Below are positions 24,012 through 32,597 of a stretch of DNA of 64,000 nucleotides, one piece after another (position 1 is the stretch's first letter; every line of letters starts with the position of its first letter). The notes beneath the pieces are model-generated. The model was given only the letters and a program-made list of their open reading frames with translations, had not been told where the DNA came from and made no database searches. The position numbers were made by a program, and so were the translations under genes. The stretch is from contig DASYYB010000039.1 of the NCBI GenBank assembly GCA_035934235.1, forward strand, positions 1 through 64,000, in the 5' to 3' direction. The stretch comes from REEB95 sp035934235. Lineage in GTDB: Bacteria > Pseudomonadota > Alphaproteobacteria > ATCC43930 > CGMCC-115725.

Positions 24012-25457
24012 ATGCAACAGTCCGTTGCGGTCGCACGCGAATTTCCGACGCCGCCGCTGGTGGTCGATCTCGACGGCACGCTGGTCAAGACCGACCTCCT
24101 GGCGCAGTCGTTTTTCGGTCTGCTGGCGGGCCGGCCGATCCGCGCGCTCGGTGCCCTTGTCGCATTGTTGCGGGGCAAAGCCGCGTTCAAGGCGGCGCTT
24201 GCCGGCCAAGTCGATCTCGATTGCGCGGCGTTGCCGTTCAATCCCGAGTTGCTTGCGTTCATCCGCGCGGAGCATGCCAAAGGCCGGCCCATCTATTTGG
24301 CGTCGGCGTCGGATCGCCGGCTCGTCGACGCAGTCGCGACCGCGCTCGGTCTTTTCGCGGGCGTCTTTGCATCGGATGGCGCGATGAATCTTGCGGGTGC
24401 AGCCAAGGCGCGTGTGCTCTGCGATGCTTTCGGCGTCGGCGGCTTCGATTATGTCGGCAATGCGCGTGTCGATTTGGCCGTCTGGGAGAAAGCGCGCGGT
24501 GTCTGGCTTGCCGGCGCCGGACCACGTCTCCAACGTCGTATCGTCGCACGGTTTCCCGACGCCCGAATCGTCGATCCATCGCGTCGGCAGGTGTCCGATT
24601 ATTTCCGCACCTTGCGCGTTCACCAATGGCTCAAGAACCTGCTGATCTTCGTGCCGGCAGCGACGGCGCATCGGCTTATGCCGATGACGGTTCTGGCGCT
24701 CGCATTAGCCTTCCTGAGTTTCAGTCTGTGCGCCTCAAGTGCCTATATCGCCAACGATCTGCTCGATCTTGGCAACGATCGCGCGCATCTGCGCAAACGC
24801 GACCGGCCGCTGGCATCGGGTCGCGTGCCGCTCAGCCATGCGCTGGCGCTGTTGCCCGTGCTGCTGGTGTCGGCGGTGGCGCTCACCTGGCCGCTGCCGC
24901 ACGGCTTTCTGGTGCTGCTTGCCGGCTATTACGTCCTGACCATGGGATATTCGCTCGTCCTGAAGCGCAAGGTGATGGTCGACGTGGTGACGCTGGCCTG
25001 TCTCTATGGCATGCGGCTCGCCGCCGGCGCGGTCGCCGTTGCCGTGCCGCTGTCGCCGTGGCTCGTCGCCTTCTCGGTGTTCTTTTTCCTGTGCCTGGCG
25101 TTGGTCAAGCGCTGCACCGAGATCACCGACCGCGTCGCCAAGGGCAACGGCGATCCCAGGGGCAGGGGCTACATCCAACGCGACCTGCCGATGCTCGAGG
25201 CGATGGCCGCGGGCACGGGCTACGTCGCGATCATGATCTTCGCGCTCTACATCAACAGCCCGGCGGTTGCGGCGCTCTATCGCTCGCCCGAGTATCTCTG
25301 GGCCATCTGTCTCGTACTGTTCTATTGGATCAGCCGTGTCCTGCTCTTGACGCACCGCGGCGAGATGCATGACGATCCCGTCGTCTTCGCCGTCACCGAC
25401 CTGAAGAGCCTCGTTTGTGGGGTGCTCATCGTCGTCATCGGCGTGCTCGGCATCTAA
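24012..25457 (+). CDS. HAD phosphatase-UbiA prenyltransferase fusion (polyprenyl-phosphate phosphoribosyltransferase-like)
   Basis: A 481-residue two-domain protein. Residues 15-195 are a HAD hydrolase ('VVDLDGTLVKTD', later 'ASASDRR'). Residues 205-481 are a UbiA-family membrane transferase with eight or nine helices and the prenyl-diphosphate/Mg site 'NDLLDLGNDRAH'. 'HQWLKNLLIFVPA' is typical of decaprenyl-phosphate 5-phosphoribosyltransferases (DPPR synthase). With the next two genes it would make polyprenyl-P-ribose-5-P, remove the 5-phosphate (HAD part) and epimerise to the arabinose form. The start is ATG 24012; the frame is open upstream. Confidence 0.85.
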   Translation: MQQSVAVAREFPTPPLVVDLDGTLVKTDLLAQSFFGLLAGRPIRALGALVALLRGKAAFKAALAGQVDLDCAALPFNPELLAFIRAEHAKGRPIYLASASDRRLVDAVATALGLFAGVFASDGAMNLAGAAKARVLCDAFGVGGFDYVGNARVDLAVWEKARGVWLAGAGPRLQRRIVARFPDARIVDPSRRQVSDYFRTLRVHQWLKNLLIFVPAATAHRLMPMTVLALALAFLSFSLCASSAYIANDLLDLGNDRAHLRKRDRPLASGRVPLSHALALLPVLLVSAVALTWPLPHGFLVLLAGYYVLTMGYSLVLKRKVMVDVVTLACLYGMRLAAGAVAVAVPLSPWLVAFSVFFFLCLALVKRCTEITDRVAKGNGDPRGRGYIQRDLPMLEAMAAGTGYVAIMIFALYINSPAVAALYRSPEYLWAICLVLFYWISRVLLLTHRGEMHDDPVVFAVTDLKSLVCGVLIVVIGVLGI

Positions 25458-25464
25458 ACGCGTC

Positions 25465-26787
25465 ATGATGCTCACCGGCTGGGGCCGTTATCCGCGCGCC
25501 GATTGCCGCGTCATCGCGGCACGCTCGCCGGCCGATGTGCTCGCCGTCGTCGCCGCCGAGCCCACCCTGATCGCGCGCGGCAACGGCCGCGCCTACGGCG
25601 ATGCCGCGCTCAATCCGGCGGCGACACTCGATCTGCGCCGCGACGATCGGTTCATGGCGTTCGACGCAGCGAGCGGCGTGCTCACGGTCGAAGCGGGCGT
25701 GCTCCTCGCCGACATTCTCGATTGTCTGATGCCGCACGGCTGGTTTCCGCCGGTCACGCCCGGCACCAAGTTCGTGACGCTCGGCGGCATGCTGGCGGCT
25801 GACGTGCATGGCAAGAATCATCACAAAGCCGGCACGATCGGCGACCATGTCGAAAGCCTCGACCTCGCCTTGGCCGACGGGCGCGTGGTGCGCTGTTCGC
25901 GCGACGAAAACGCGTCGCTCTTCGCGGCGACGCTCGGCGGCATGGGCCTGACCGGAATCATCCTCAGTGCGCGGCTTAAGCTCCAGCGGATCGAAACCGC
26001 CTACGTACGTCAGGAAACGTTGCGCGCCCGCGATCTCGACCAGATCATGGATCTCTTCGAAGCCTCACGCGACTGGACCTATACGGTCGCCTGGATCGAC
26101 TGCCTGGCGCGCGGCCGGGATCTCGGGCGGGCACTCCTCTATCGCGGCGAGCATGCGCGCAGCGGCGAGCTTCCGGCGCGCCGGCGTGCCGCGCCGCTTG
26201 CCGTGCCGGTTCGACGAACGCGCCGGATGCCGGTCGATTTTCCCGCAATCATGCTCAATCGCTGGAGCGTCACGGCATTCAACCGGCTCTTTTATCGTGC
26301 AAGCCGGCTCGGCACGGCGATCGTCGATTACGACCGCTTCTTCTATCCGCTCGACACGATCCACGAATGGAACCGGATGTACGGCGGCGGTTTCGTTCAA
26401 TACCAGTGCGTGTTGCCCAAGGTAGCCTCGCGCGCCGGGTTGAGCGCGCTGCTGGGCCGGATCGCCGCGGCTGGCGCCGGCTCGTTTCTCTCGGTTTTGA
26501 AGCTTCTCGGTCCCGGTCGTGGCATGCTGTCGTTTCCGATGGAGGGCTATACGCTGGCGCTCGATTTCCCCGCCGATCCGGCAAACTTGGCGCTGCTGAC
26601 CGAACTCGATGCGATCGTCGCGGCGCACGGTGGTCGCGTCTATCTGGCCAAGGATGCGCGCATCGCTGCCGCTGATTTCCGCCGCGCCTATGCCGGTGCC
26701 GGCTTGGACGAATTCGCCGCGGTGCGTAACGCGGTCGATCCGGCGCGAAAGTTCGCGTCGTTGCAATCGCGGAGGCTGGGCTTGTGA
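25465..26787 (+). CDS. FAD-binding oxidoreductase, DprE1-like (polyprenylphosphoryl-ribose oxidase)
   Basis: A 440-residue flavoprotein of the VAO/PCMH family. 'ARGNGRAYGDAALNP' and 'PVTPGTKFVTLGGMLAADVHGKNHHKAGTIGDHVESLDLAL' are close to mycobacterial DprE1, which oxidises decaprenylphosphoryl-ribose at C2. In the position where the benzothiazinone-target cysteine lies in DprE1 I did not identify a matching Cys. ATG 25465 is 8 bases after the HAD-UbiA stop; the 3' end overlaps the SDR gene. The module implies D-arabinose on an envelope polymer or secreted glycan. Confidence 0.88.
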   Translation: MMLTGWGRYPRADCRVIAARSPADVLAVVAAEPTLIARGNGRAYGDAALNPAATLDLRRDDRFMAFDAASGVLTVEAGVLLADILDCLMPHGWFPPVTPGTKFVTLGGMLAADVHGKNHHKAGTIGDHVESLDLALADGRVVRCSRDENASLFAATLGGMGLTGIILSARLKLQRIETAYVRQETLRARDLDQIMDLFEASRDWTYTVAWIDCLARGRDLGRALLYRGEHARSGELPARRRAAPLAVPVRRTRRMPVDFPAIMLNRWSVTAFNRLFYRASRLGTAIVDYDRFFYPLDTIHEWNRMYGGGFVQYQCVLPKVASRAGLSALLGRIAAAGAGSFLSVLKLLGPGRGMLSFPMEGYTLALDFPADPANLALLTELDAIVAAHGGRVYLAKDARIAAADFRRAYAGAGLDEFAAVRNAVDPARKFASLQSRRLGL

Positions 26788-27515
26788 GCACAGTCCTGAT
26801 CCTCGGCGCGAATTCGGATATCGCCCGTGCCATCGCCCGCGCCTATGCCAAGGCCGGGCGCGACTTGATCCTCGCGGCGCGCCGACACGAGCGCCTCGAG
26901 GCCGACGTCGTCGATCTCAAATTGCGCCAAGGGATTGCCGCGCGTGCCGTCGAGTTCGACGCGCTGGACGTCGCCGGCCATGCGCGTTTTCTCGATGCGC
27001 TGGGCGCGCTGCCGGACACGATCGTCTCGGTCGTGGGGTTCATGGGCGAGCAGGCGGCCAACGAACGTGATCCCGAAGCTGCGTCGTTGGTGATGCGCAG
27101 CAATTACATCGGGCCCGCGGCCATTCTGGGCGAAGCCGCGAACCGCATGGTGGCGCGCAGCGCGGGCGTCGTCGTCGGCATCTCGTCGGTTGCCGGCGAA
27201 CGCGGTCGCGCGCGCAACTACGTCTACGGTTCGGCGAAAGCCGGCTTCACGGCGTTCCTTTCGGGATTGCGCAACCGGCTGCACGGCACCGGCGTGCGCG
27301 TCATCACGGTTCTGCCGGGCTATGTGGCGACGCGCATGACCGAGGGCCTGCCGATGCCCGGCTTGCTGACGGCGCAGCCTGACGAAGTGGCGGCGGCCAT
27401 TCTCGCCGCCGAACGCCAGCGCCGTGATGTGATCTACGTCCGGCCGATCTGGCGGCTGGTCATGGCGATCATCCGCGCCATCCCCGAGCCGGTGTTCAAA
27501 CGCCTGCACATATAG
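26784..27515 (+). CDS. Short-chain dehydrogenase, DprE2-like (keto-ribose to arabinose reductase)
   Basis: A 243-residue SDR. The cofactor motif is 'LILGANSDIARAIARAYAKAG'; the GANSDIA form is typical of DprE2. The active site is Ser in 'GISSVAGERGR' and 'YVYGSAKAG' (YxxxK). The C-terminal 'IYVRPIWRLVMAIIRAIPEPVFKRL' suggests membrane association, as in DprE2. GTG 26784 overlaps the upstream stop. It would reduce the keto intermediate to polyprenylphosphoryl-arabinose. Confidence 0.88.
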   Translation: MSTVLILGANSDIARAIARAYAKAGRDLILAARRHERLEADVVDLKLRQGIAARAVEFDALDVAGHARFLDALGALPDTIVSVVGFMGEQAANERDPEAASLVMRSNYIGPAAILGEAANRMVARSAGVVVGISSVAGERGRARNYVYGSAKAGFTAFLSGLRNRLHGTGVRVITVLPGYVATRMTEGLPMPGLLTAQPDEVAAAILAAERQRRDVIYVRPIWRLVMAIIRAIPEPVFKRLHI

Positions 27516-27640
27516 GTAAACGGCGTTTCCGGCGCCAAAACCCAGGCCAAAGGCCGGGAATTTGCCCTCAATTAGCGTTAATTTCTTCGAAAGATTCGCC
27601 GGATACCCTGGTTCGATCGAACTCTGGGCGGAGAACCGCA

Positions 27641-27733
27641 ATGCGGCAGTCTATCGGCGTGCGTTTCATTGAAATCATGGTCGGCGTGGCGGCGTCGTTG
27701 ATCGGCGTGGCGTTGCACGGAATGTGGCGTTAA
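27641..27733 (+). CDS. Possible 30-residue membrane peptide
   Basis: ATG 27641 opens a 30-codon ORF with GGAG about 7 bases upstream. The product (MRQSIGVRFIEIMVGVAASL and onward) is a short amphipathic start followed by one hydrophobic helix and a final Arg. A textbook terminator begins 5 bases after the TAA. This occupies the otherwise empty 27516-27913 region; the transcript could alternatively be a small RNA. Confidence 0.4.
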   Translation: MRQSIGVRFIEIMVGVAASLIGVALHGMWR

Positions 27734-27738
27734 GCCGA

Positions 27739-27770
27739 CCGGCGCGTTGCGCCGGGTTTTATCAATTTTT
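27739..27770 (+). terminator. Rho-independent terminator
   Basis: Stem CCGGCGC / GCGCCGG with 3-base loop GTT is followed by GTTTTATCAATTTTT. It is one of very few hairpins in the window with a real T-run. It lies directly after the 30-codon ORF, showing that a short transcript ends here. Confidence 0.8.
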
Positions 27771-27913
27771 GAATCGAAATTGTGAGCGATTATTGTATTG
27801 CTGCAACAGTCGGCTCCGGCTGCAATTTTTCCGACCAACTTCGGCTGAATATTAACCCGCCCGGCGCAAAGTGGCTGGCGAATACAAGCGTCTGAGCTGC
27901 TAGCGGAACTCTC

Positions 27914-30004
27914 ATGTCGCTACGGCGACGGATTGTAATCATCGGGCTGCAACACATCCGGGCGATCCCATTCGCCCGGCGCATCGTGCTGCTGACGATT
28001 TTATTTCTGGTCGCGGTGTATGCCGGCAACGCCGTCATCCTTGGCCACTATTATGGTGTGCTCGCGGGCCGGGAGCGTGATGGCCGTGACGCGAGAGCGG
28101 CGCTGCTCGCCGAACACGCCGGACGAGCACTTGCTGCGGTCGATCTGTCGCTTCGAAGCATCGCCGACGATTTGAAGGTACGCCTGCCGCTCGACAAGCC
28201 GACAATTTTCACGCAGCTGCTGCTCGACAAATATGTCAAGGCTCTGCCGGAGGTGCATGGCATCTTCGTGCTTGATGCGGATGGCCGCGACATCAATAGC
28301 TCGTCCTCGTTTCCGCCGCCGTCACTCAACGCGTCGGACCGAATGTATTTTTCCGAGCAGAAGAAATGGCTTGGCATCGGGCTTTATCTCGATCAGCTCC
28401 AGGTTTCGCGCGTCGACCGCCGCGTCGTCTTCACCGTAAGCCGTCCAATTCTCGACAATAACGGGAATTTCGAAGGAGTTGTCGCAGCGGTCATCGATCC
28501 TGCGTACTTTTCCGATTTTTACGGCCGGCGCAGTGGACAGCAGGGCAACGTCGTCTTGCTCGAACGCGATGACGGCGCCATTCTCGCCGGCACCGGCTTG
28601 TCCGACCAGGATCTCACGGAGGGCGATCTCAAATCCTTGAGCAAGCATGCCAAGGCGTATTCGACTAACGCGGAAGTTCACGGCTTTCCGGCCCGGATCG
28701 TCGTGATTGGCAAGCCGACAATCACGTCGCCGCAATTCCTCAGCTTTTGCGCGATGGATGGCGGGCTGTTGCTCGTTATGACCATCATCGCCTGGTGGCT
28801 CGCCAATGCGGCGGCGCGCGAGGCCACGGCCGTCGATCGCGAGGCCGGTGCGCGGCGGACCGCCGAGGCGCGGTTGCTGAGCGCGTTCGAAAGCGCGCCA
28901 GCGGCGTTCGCGCTCTATGACAGCGACGATCGCTTGGTACTGTCGAACAGCGTCTACCGATCGTTCTTTGCGCCAATCAAAGACCTCATCGTGCCCGGCA
29001 AGACGTTTCAGGAACTCAGCGAGGCGGCGGTTAAATGTCGCGCTTTCGCCGACGAGCATCCCGACGAGCGTGAGTTCCTGCGCTGGCGCATGGATCAGCA
29101 TCGCCTGGGCATCGGCGAGCCGGTTCTCCAATTGCGGGACGGGCGCTGGATCCTGATGCGCGAACGCCGCACCGCGGAGGGCGATACCGTTCTGTTCTAC
29201 TCGGATATCACGCCCCTGAAGGAGCGCGAACAGCAGCTCGGCCTTGCGCGGCAGGCGGCGGAGCAGGCCAGTCAAGCCAAGACGACGTTTCTCGCCAACA
29301 TGAGCCACGAGTTGCGTACGCCACTTAACGCCATCATCGGTTTTTCCGAGATGATCGAGCGCAAGGTGCTCGGTCCGATCTCCGAGAATTACCGCCAGTA
29401 TGGCGAAATCGTGCGCACCAGCGGCCAGCACCTGCTGGCTATCATCAACGACATTCTCGATATCGCCAAGCTCAACGCCGGCAAAACCGAGCTCCATCTC
29501 GAGGCTGTCGACATCAATCGCACCATCGTCGAGGCGATCGCCATCATGTCGCGCAAAGCGGACATCGCCGGAATTGGGATCGTCACGGATTTGGCGTCGC
29601 AGACCCCGGTCGTCGATGCCGATCCGGTCCGTATCCGTCAGGTCTTGCTCAACGTCCTCGCCAACGCCATCAAGTTTACGCCCGGCGGCGGCCGCATCGA
29701 CGTGTCCACTTCGGTCGCGTCCACCGATTTGCGGATCACCGTGAGGGACAATGGCGTCGGTATGGCCCCTGAAGACATTCCACGCGCCCTCGAACCCTTC
29801 ACCCAAGTCGGCCGCGAACGGGCGCAGACGCAAGAAGGCACCGGTCTTGGCCTGCCGATTTCCAAGACCCTGGTCGAACTGCATGGCGGCCGGCTGGAAA
29901 TCAGCAGTGCACCCAAACAGGGTACGACCGTCACGATCAACTTGCCGATTCACCGTGCGGGTCAGCCCGCGACGGCCAAACCGAAATTGGACATCGCCGT
30001 CTAA
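27914..30004 (+). CDS. dCache-PAS hybrid sensor histidine kinase
   Basis: A 696-residue membrane sensor. TM1 at about 24-46; a periplasmic dCache-type region to about 275 ('GIFVLDADGRDINSSSSFPPPSLNASDRMYF', 'VSRPILDNNGNFEGVVAAVIDPAYF'); TM2 at about 278-297; a PAS-like domain at about 320-435; HisKA 'FLANMSHELRTPLNAIIGFSEMI' with the phospho-His; and a HATPase with 'NVLANAIKFTP', 'DNGVGM' and 'GTGLGLPISK'. No response regulator gene is adjacent. An orphan ABC-type binding protein starts 23 bases later, suggesting ligand delivery to the Cache domain (inference). Confidence 0.92.
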   Translation: MSLRRRIVIIGLQHIRAIPFARRIVLLTILFLVAVYAGNAVILGHYYGVLAGRERDGRDARAALLAEHAGRALAAVDLSLRSIADDLKVRLPLDKPTIFTQLLLDKYVKALPEVHGIFVLDADGRDINSSSSFPPPSLNASDRMYFSEQKKWLGIGLYLDQLQVSRVDRRVVFTVSRPILDNNGNFEGVVAAVIDPAYFSDFYGRRSGQQGNVVLLERDDGAILAGTGLSDQDLTEGDLKSLSKHAKAYSTNAEVHGFPARIVVIGKPTITSPQFLSFCAMDGGLLLVMTIIAWWLANAAAREATAVDREAGARRTAEARLLSAFESAPAAFALYDSDDRLVLSNSVYRSFFAPIKDLIVPGKTFQELSEAAVKCRAFADEHPDEREFLRWRMDQHRLGIGEPVLQLRDGRWILMRERRTAEGDTVLFYSDITPLKEREQQLGLARQAAEQASQAKTTFLANMSHELRTPLNAIIGFSEMIERKVLGPISENYRQYGEIVRTSGQHLLAIINDILDIAKLNAGKTELHLEAVDINRTIVEAIAIMSRKADIAGIGIVTDLASQTPVVDADPVRIRQVLLNVLANAIKFTPGGGRIDVSTSVASTDLRITVRDNGVGMAPEDIPRALEPFTQVGRERAQTQEGTGLGLPISKTLVELHGGRLEISSAPKQGTTVTINLPIHRAGQPATAKPKLDIAV

Positions 30005-30027
30005 GCTGCGCGCCAGGAGTGCACGTC

Positions 30028-31206
30028 ATGCAATGGAAAACGCTGAGTGTTGTCTTCGGAGTTCTCGCGGTGGCGGGCATGCCGGCCCACGCGGCCGATC
30101 CGATCCGCATCGGCGTCGATGGGCCATTCACCGGCGGTTCCGCGCCGATGGGCATCGACATGCTGCGCGGTGTCGAACTGGCGGCCGACGAGATCAATAA
30201 AGCCGGCGGAATTCTCGGCCGCCCGCTTGTCCTGGTGAAGCGGGACGATCAGGCGAACAACGACCGCGGCGCGCATATCGCCGCCGAACTGACAGAACAC
30301 CATTTGGTCGACGCTGCGGTCGGCTACATCAATACGGGCGTGGCCTTGGCGGCGATTCCCTATTTCGAGGAAGCGCGCATCCCGGTCATTCTCAACGTCA
30401 CCACCGGCAGCGTGCTGACCCGCCAATTCGCGCCGCCAGAATATGCCGAGAACGACGTCTTTCGCGTTTCGTGCAGCACCGCGCCCGAAGTCGAGAAGAT
30501 CGCTGAGATCGTCAAGGCGCGGGGCTATCAGAAGATTTCGATCTTCGCCGACACCACGGCTTACGGACAGGTCGGCCGGCACGATTTGATCCAGGCGCTG
30601 GCGGCGCAGGGCATCGCGCCGGTGTCGAACGAAAAATTCAATATCGGCGACATCGATATGACGGCGCAGCTGACGCGCGCTCGGCAGGCCGGCGCCGACG
30701 TCGTGCTGACATACGGAATCGGTCCGGAGCTCGCTGCGATTGCCAATGACCGCGCCAAGATCGGCTGGATGGTGCCGATGATCGGCAGCTGGACACTGTC
30801 GATGTCGAATTTCATCGACGCCGCTGGCGTCAACGGCAATGGCACCGTCATGCCGCAAACCTTCATCGAGCAGGGCGACACGCCGAAACGCGCCGCGTTC
30901 ATCCAGGCGTTCCACACCGCCTACAAGGTCACGCGCATGGATTCGCCGCCGTCGGCTGCGCAAGGCTACGATTCGCTGTATCTGTTGGCGGCGGCGATCC
31001 ACCAGGCTGGCACGGTCGACGGTGCCAAGGTTCGGGCTGCGCTCGACGACCTGCACGATAACGTCGAGGGCGTCGTGCAAATCTACCACCATCCGTTCAA
31101 TCCAACCGACCACGAGGCGGTCACCGCAGGCGACGTCGTTTATGGCATGGTCGATAATGGCCGTGTCGTCCGTCTGATGACGACGCAGACCGCGGGTGTG
31201 AAGTAA
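30028..31206 (+). CDS. Orphan ABC-type substrate-binding protein (Liv family)
   Basis: A 392-residue periplasmic Peripla_BP_6 protein with Sec signal 'LSVVFGVLAVAGMPAHAAD'. The N-terminal fold is 'IRIGVDGPFTGGSAPMGIDMLRGVELAADEINKAGGI'. I choose ATG 30028 because CAGGAG lies 11 bases upstream; a GTG at 30019 is too close to it. No permease or ATPase gene is nearby. Its position directly behind the Cache-domain kinase suggests co-expression, perhaps as the ligand-presenting partner of the sensor. Confidence 0.88.
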   Translation: MQWKTLSVVFGVLAVAGMPAHAADPIRIGVDGPFTGGSAPMGIDMLRGVELAADEINKAGGILGRPLVLVKRDDQANNDRGAHIAAELTEHHLVDAAVGYINTGVALAAIPYFEEARIPVILNVTTGSVLTRQFAPPEYAENDVFRVSCSTAPEVEKIAEIVKARGYQKISIFADTTAYGQVGRHDLIQALAAQGIAPVSNEKFNIGDIDMTAQLTRARQAGADVVLTYGIGPELAAIANDRAKIGWMVPMIGSWTLSMSNFIDAAGVNGNGTVMPQTFIEQGDTPKRAAFIQAFHTAYKVTRMDSPPSAAQGYDSLYLLAAAIHQAGTVDGAKVRAALDDLHDNVEGVVQIYHHPFNPTDHEAVTAGDVVYGMVDNGRVVRLMTTQTAGVK

Positions 31207-31331
31207 AAAACTCGCGCCTTTCGGCTCCGGTCGATCTTCGGCCCACGCATGGGCGTGCGGCGCAGCTTCGTCTTGCATGGCGGTACACGGCGCAGGGATA
31301 CTGCGCCACCGCAACCAGCCAAGCCGCTGCC

Positions 31332-32597
31332 ATGCTCGGCGTCCGTGACATTCTGAAGCGCGTTGCCGCCGGCGAGGCCACCGCCGAATCCGCAACCCGT
31401 GCCTGCCTTGAACGTGTCGCCGAGCGCGAAGCGGTCGTTGGCGCCTGGGCCTATGTCGATGCCGAGCGCGCTTTGTCCGAGGCGCGCCATCGCGATCAGG
31501 CTCGCGCCAAGGGTCCGTTGCACGGCGTCGCGGTCGGCATCAAGGACATCTTCGACACCGCCGATATGCCAACGTCTTACGGCTCGCCGATTTATGCCGA
31601 TCACCGGCCGGCGGCCGATGCCGCTTGCGTCGCGCTGCTGCGGGCCGCCGGCGCGGTTGCGGTCGGCAAGACGGTCACCACCGAATTCGCCATGACGCAT
31701 CCCGGCAAGACGCGCAATCCGCACGATCCGGCGCATACGCCCGGCGGCTCGTCGTCGGGTTCGGCGGCGGCGGTCGCCGCCGGCATGGTGCCGGTGGCGC
31801 TCGGCACGCAGACGCTCGGCTCGGTCATCCGTCCGGCGGCGTTCTGTGGCGTCGTCGGCTTCAAGCCGAGCTACGGCGCGATCAATCGGGCCGGGGCGAA
31901 GCTGCTCTCCGAATCGGCCGATACCATCGGCATCTTCGTGCGCACGGTCGCTGACATTCCGCCGGTGCTCGCCGCCTTCACGAGCGCGCCGATGGAATCC
32001 TACGACAAGGTGCTCAATAGGGCGCCGCGTATCGGGTTGGTGCGCGGTATCGAATGGGACAAAGCGGCGGCGCCGGCGCAAGCAGCGTTCGAGGACGCCG
32101 CGCGTCGTCTTGCCAAGGCGGGTGCCAGCGTGCGCGACGTTGTGATCGATCCGGCGCTCAAGACCGCGCATGAACGCTCGCCGACGATCACCAGCTACGA
32201 ATTAGCGCGGGCCTGCGCCTATGAATGGTTCAACAAGCGCGACAGTCTCAGCCCGGCTTTTGCGCGCAATGTCGCCGACGGCATGGCGATCGCGTTTGCG
32301 GATTACAACGCCGCACGCGCCGTGTTCGACGTAGCGCGCCGCGTCACCGCCGAGGCTTTTGGCGATTGCGATTTCTGGCTGACCCTGCCGGCGCCGGGCG
32401 AGGCGCCGAAAGGGATCGAATCGACCGGCGACCCAGTCTTCAACCGGTTGTGGACGCTGCTGCACGTACCGTGTCTGACGGTCCCTTGCGGCAAAGGGCC
32501 GGCGGGCTTGCCGCTCGGCGTGCAGCTGATCGGGCCGCCGCGCGGCGCGGCGCGGCTGCTTGCCGCCGGCCGTTGGGTCGAGGCGGCGCTGGCTTAG
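31332..32597 (+). CDS. Amidase (amidase signature family)
   Basis: A 421-residue Ser-Ser-Lys hydrolase that splits amides to acid and ammonia. The triad is visible: Lys in 'GVAVGIKDIFDT', then 'PGGSSSGSAAAVAAG' (cis-Ser) and the nucleophile Ser in 'GTQTLGSVIRPAAFCG'. The C-terminus 'PLGVQLIGPP' is typical. The substrate is unknown. Its TAG stop interlocks with the TAA of the convergent MetE-like gene (2-base overlap at 32595-32596), so it faces the catabolic operon directly. Confidence 0.9.
   Translation: MLGVRDILKRVAAGEATAESATRACLERVAEREAVVGAWAYVDAERALSEARHRDQARAKGPLHGVAVGIKDIFDTADMPTSYGSPIYADHRPAADAACVALLRAAGAVAVGKTVTTEFAMTHPGKTRNPHDPAHTPGGSSSGSAAAVAAGMVPVALGTQTLGSVIRPAAFCGVVGFKPSYGAINRAGAKLLSESADTIGIFVRTVADIPPVLAAFTSAPMESYDKVLNRAPRIGLVRGIEWDKAAAPAQAAFEDAARRLAKAGASVRDVVIDPALKTAHERSPTITSYELARACAYEWFNKRDSLSPAFARNVADGMAIAFADYNAARAVFDVARRVTAEAFGDCDFWLTLPAPGEAPKGIESTGDPVFNRLWTLLHVPCLTVPCGKGPAGLPLGVQLIGPPRGAARLLAAGRWVEAALA

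Noticed and set aside
23662..24387. 241-codon plus-strand ORF overlapping the HAD-UbiA start
   Set aside because: Its second half is a shadow of the HAD domain in another frame, and the first half has no recognisable features.
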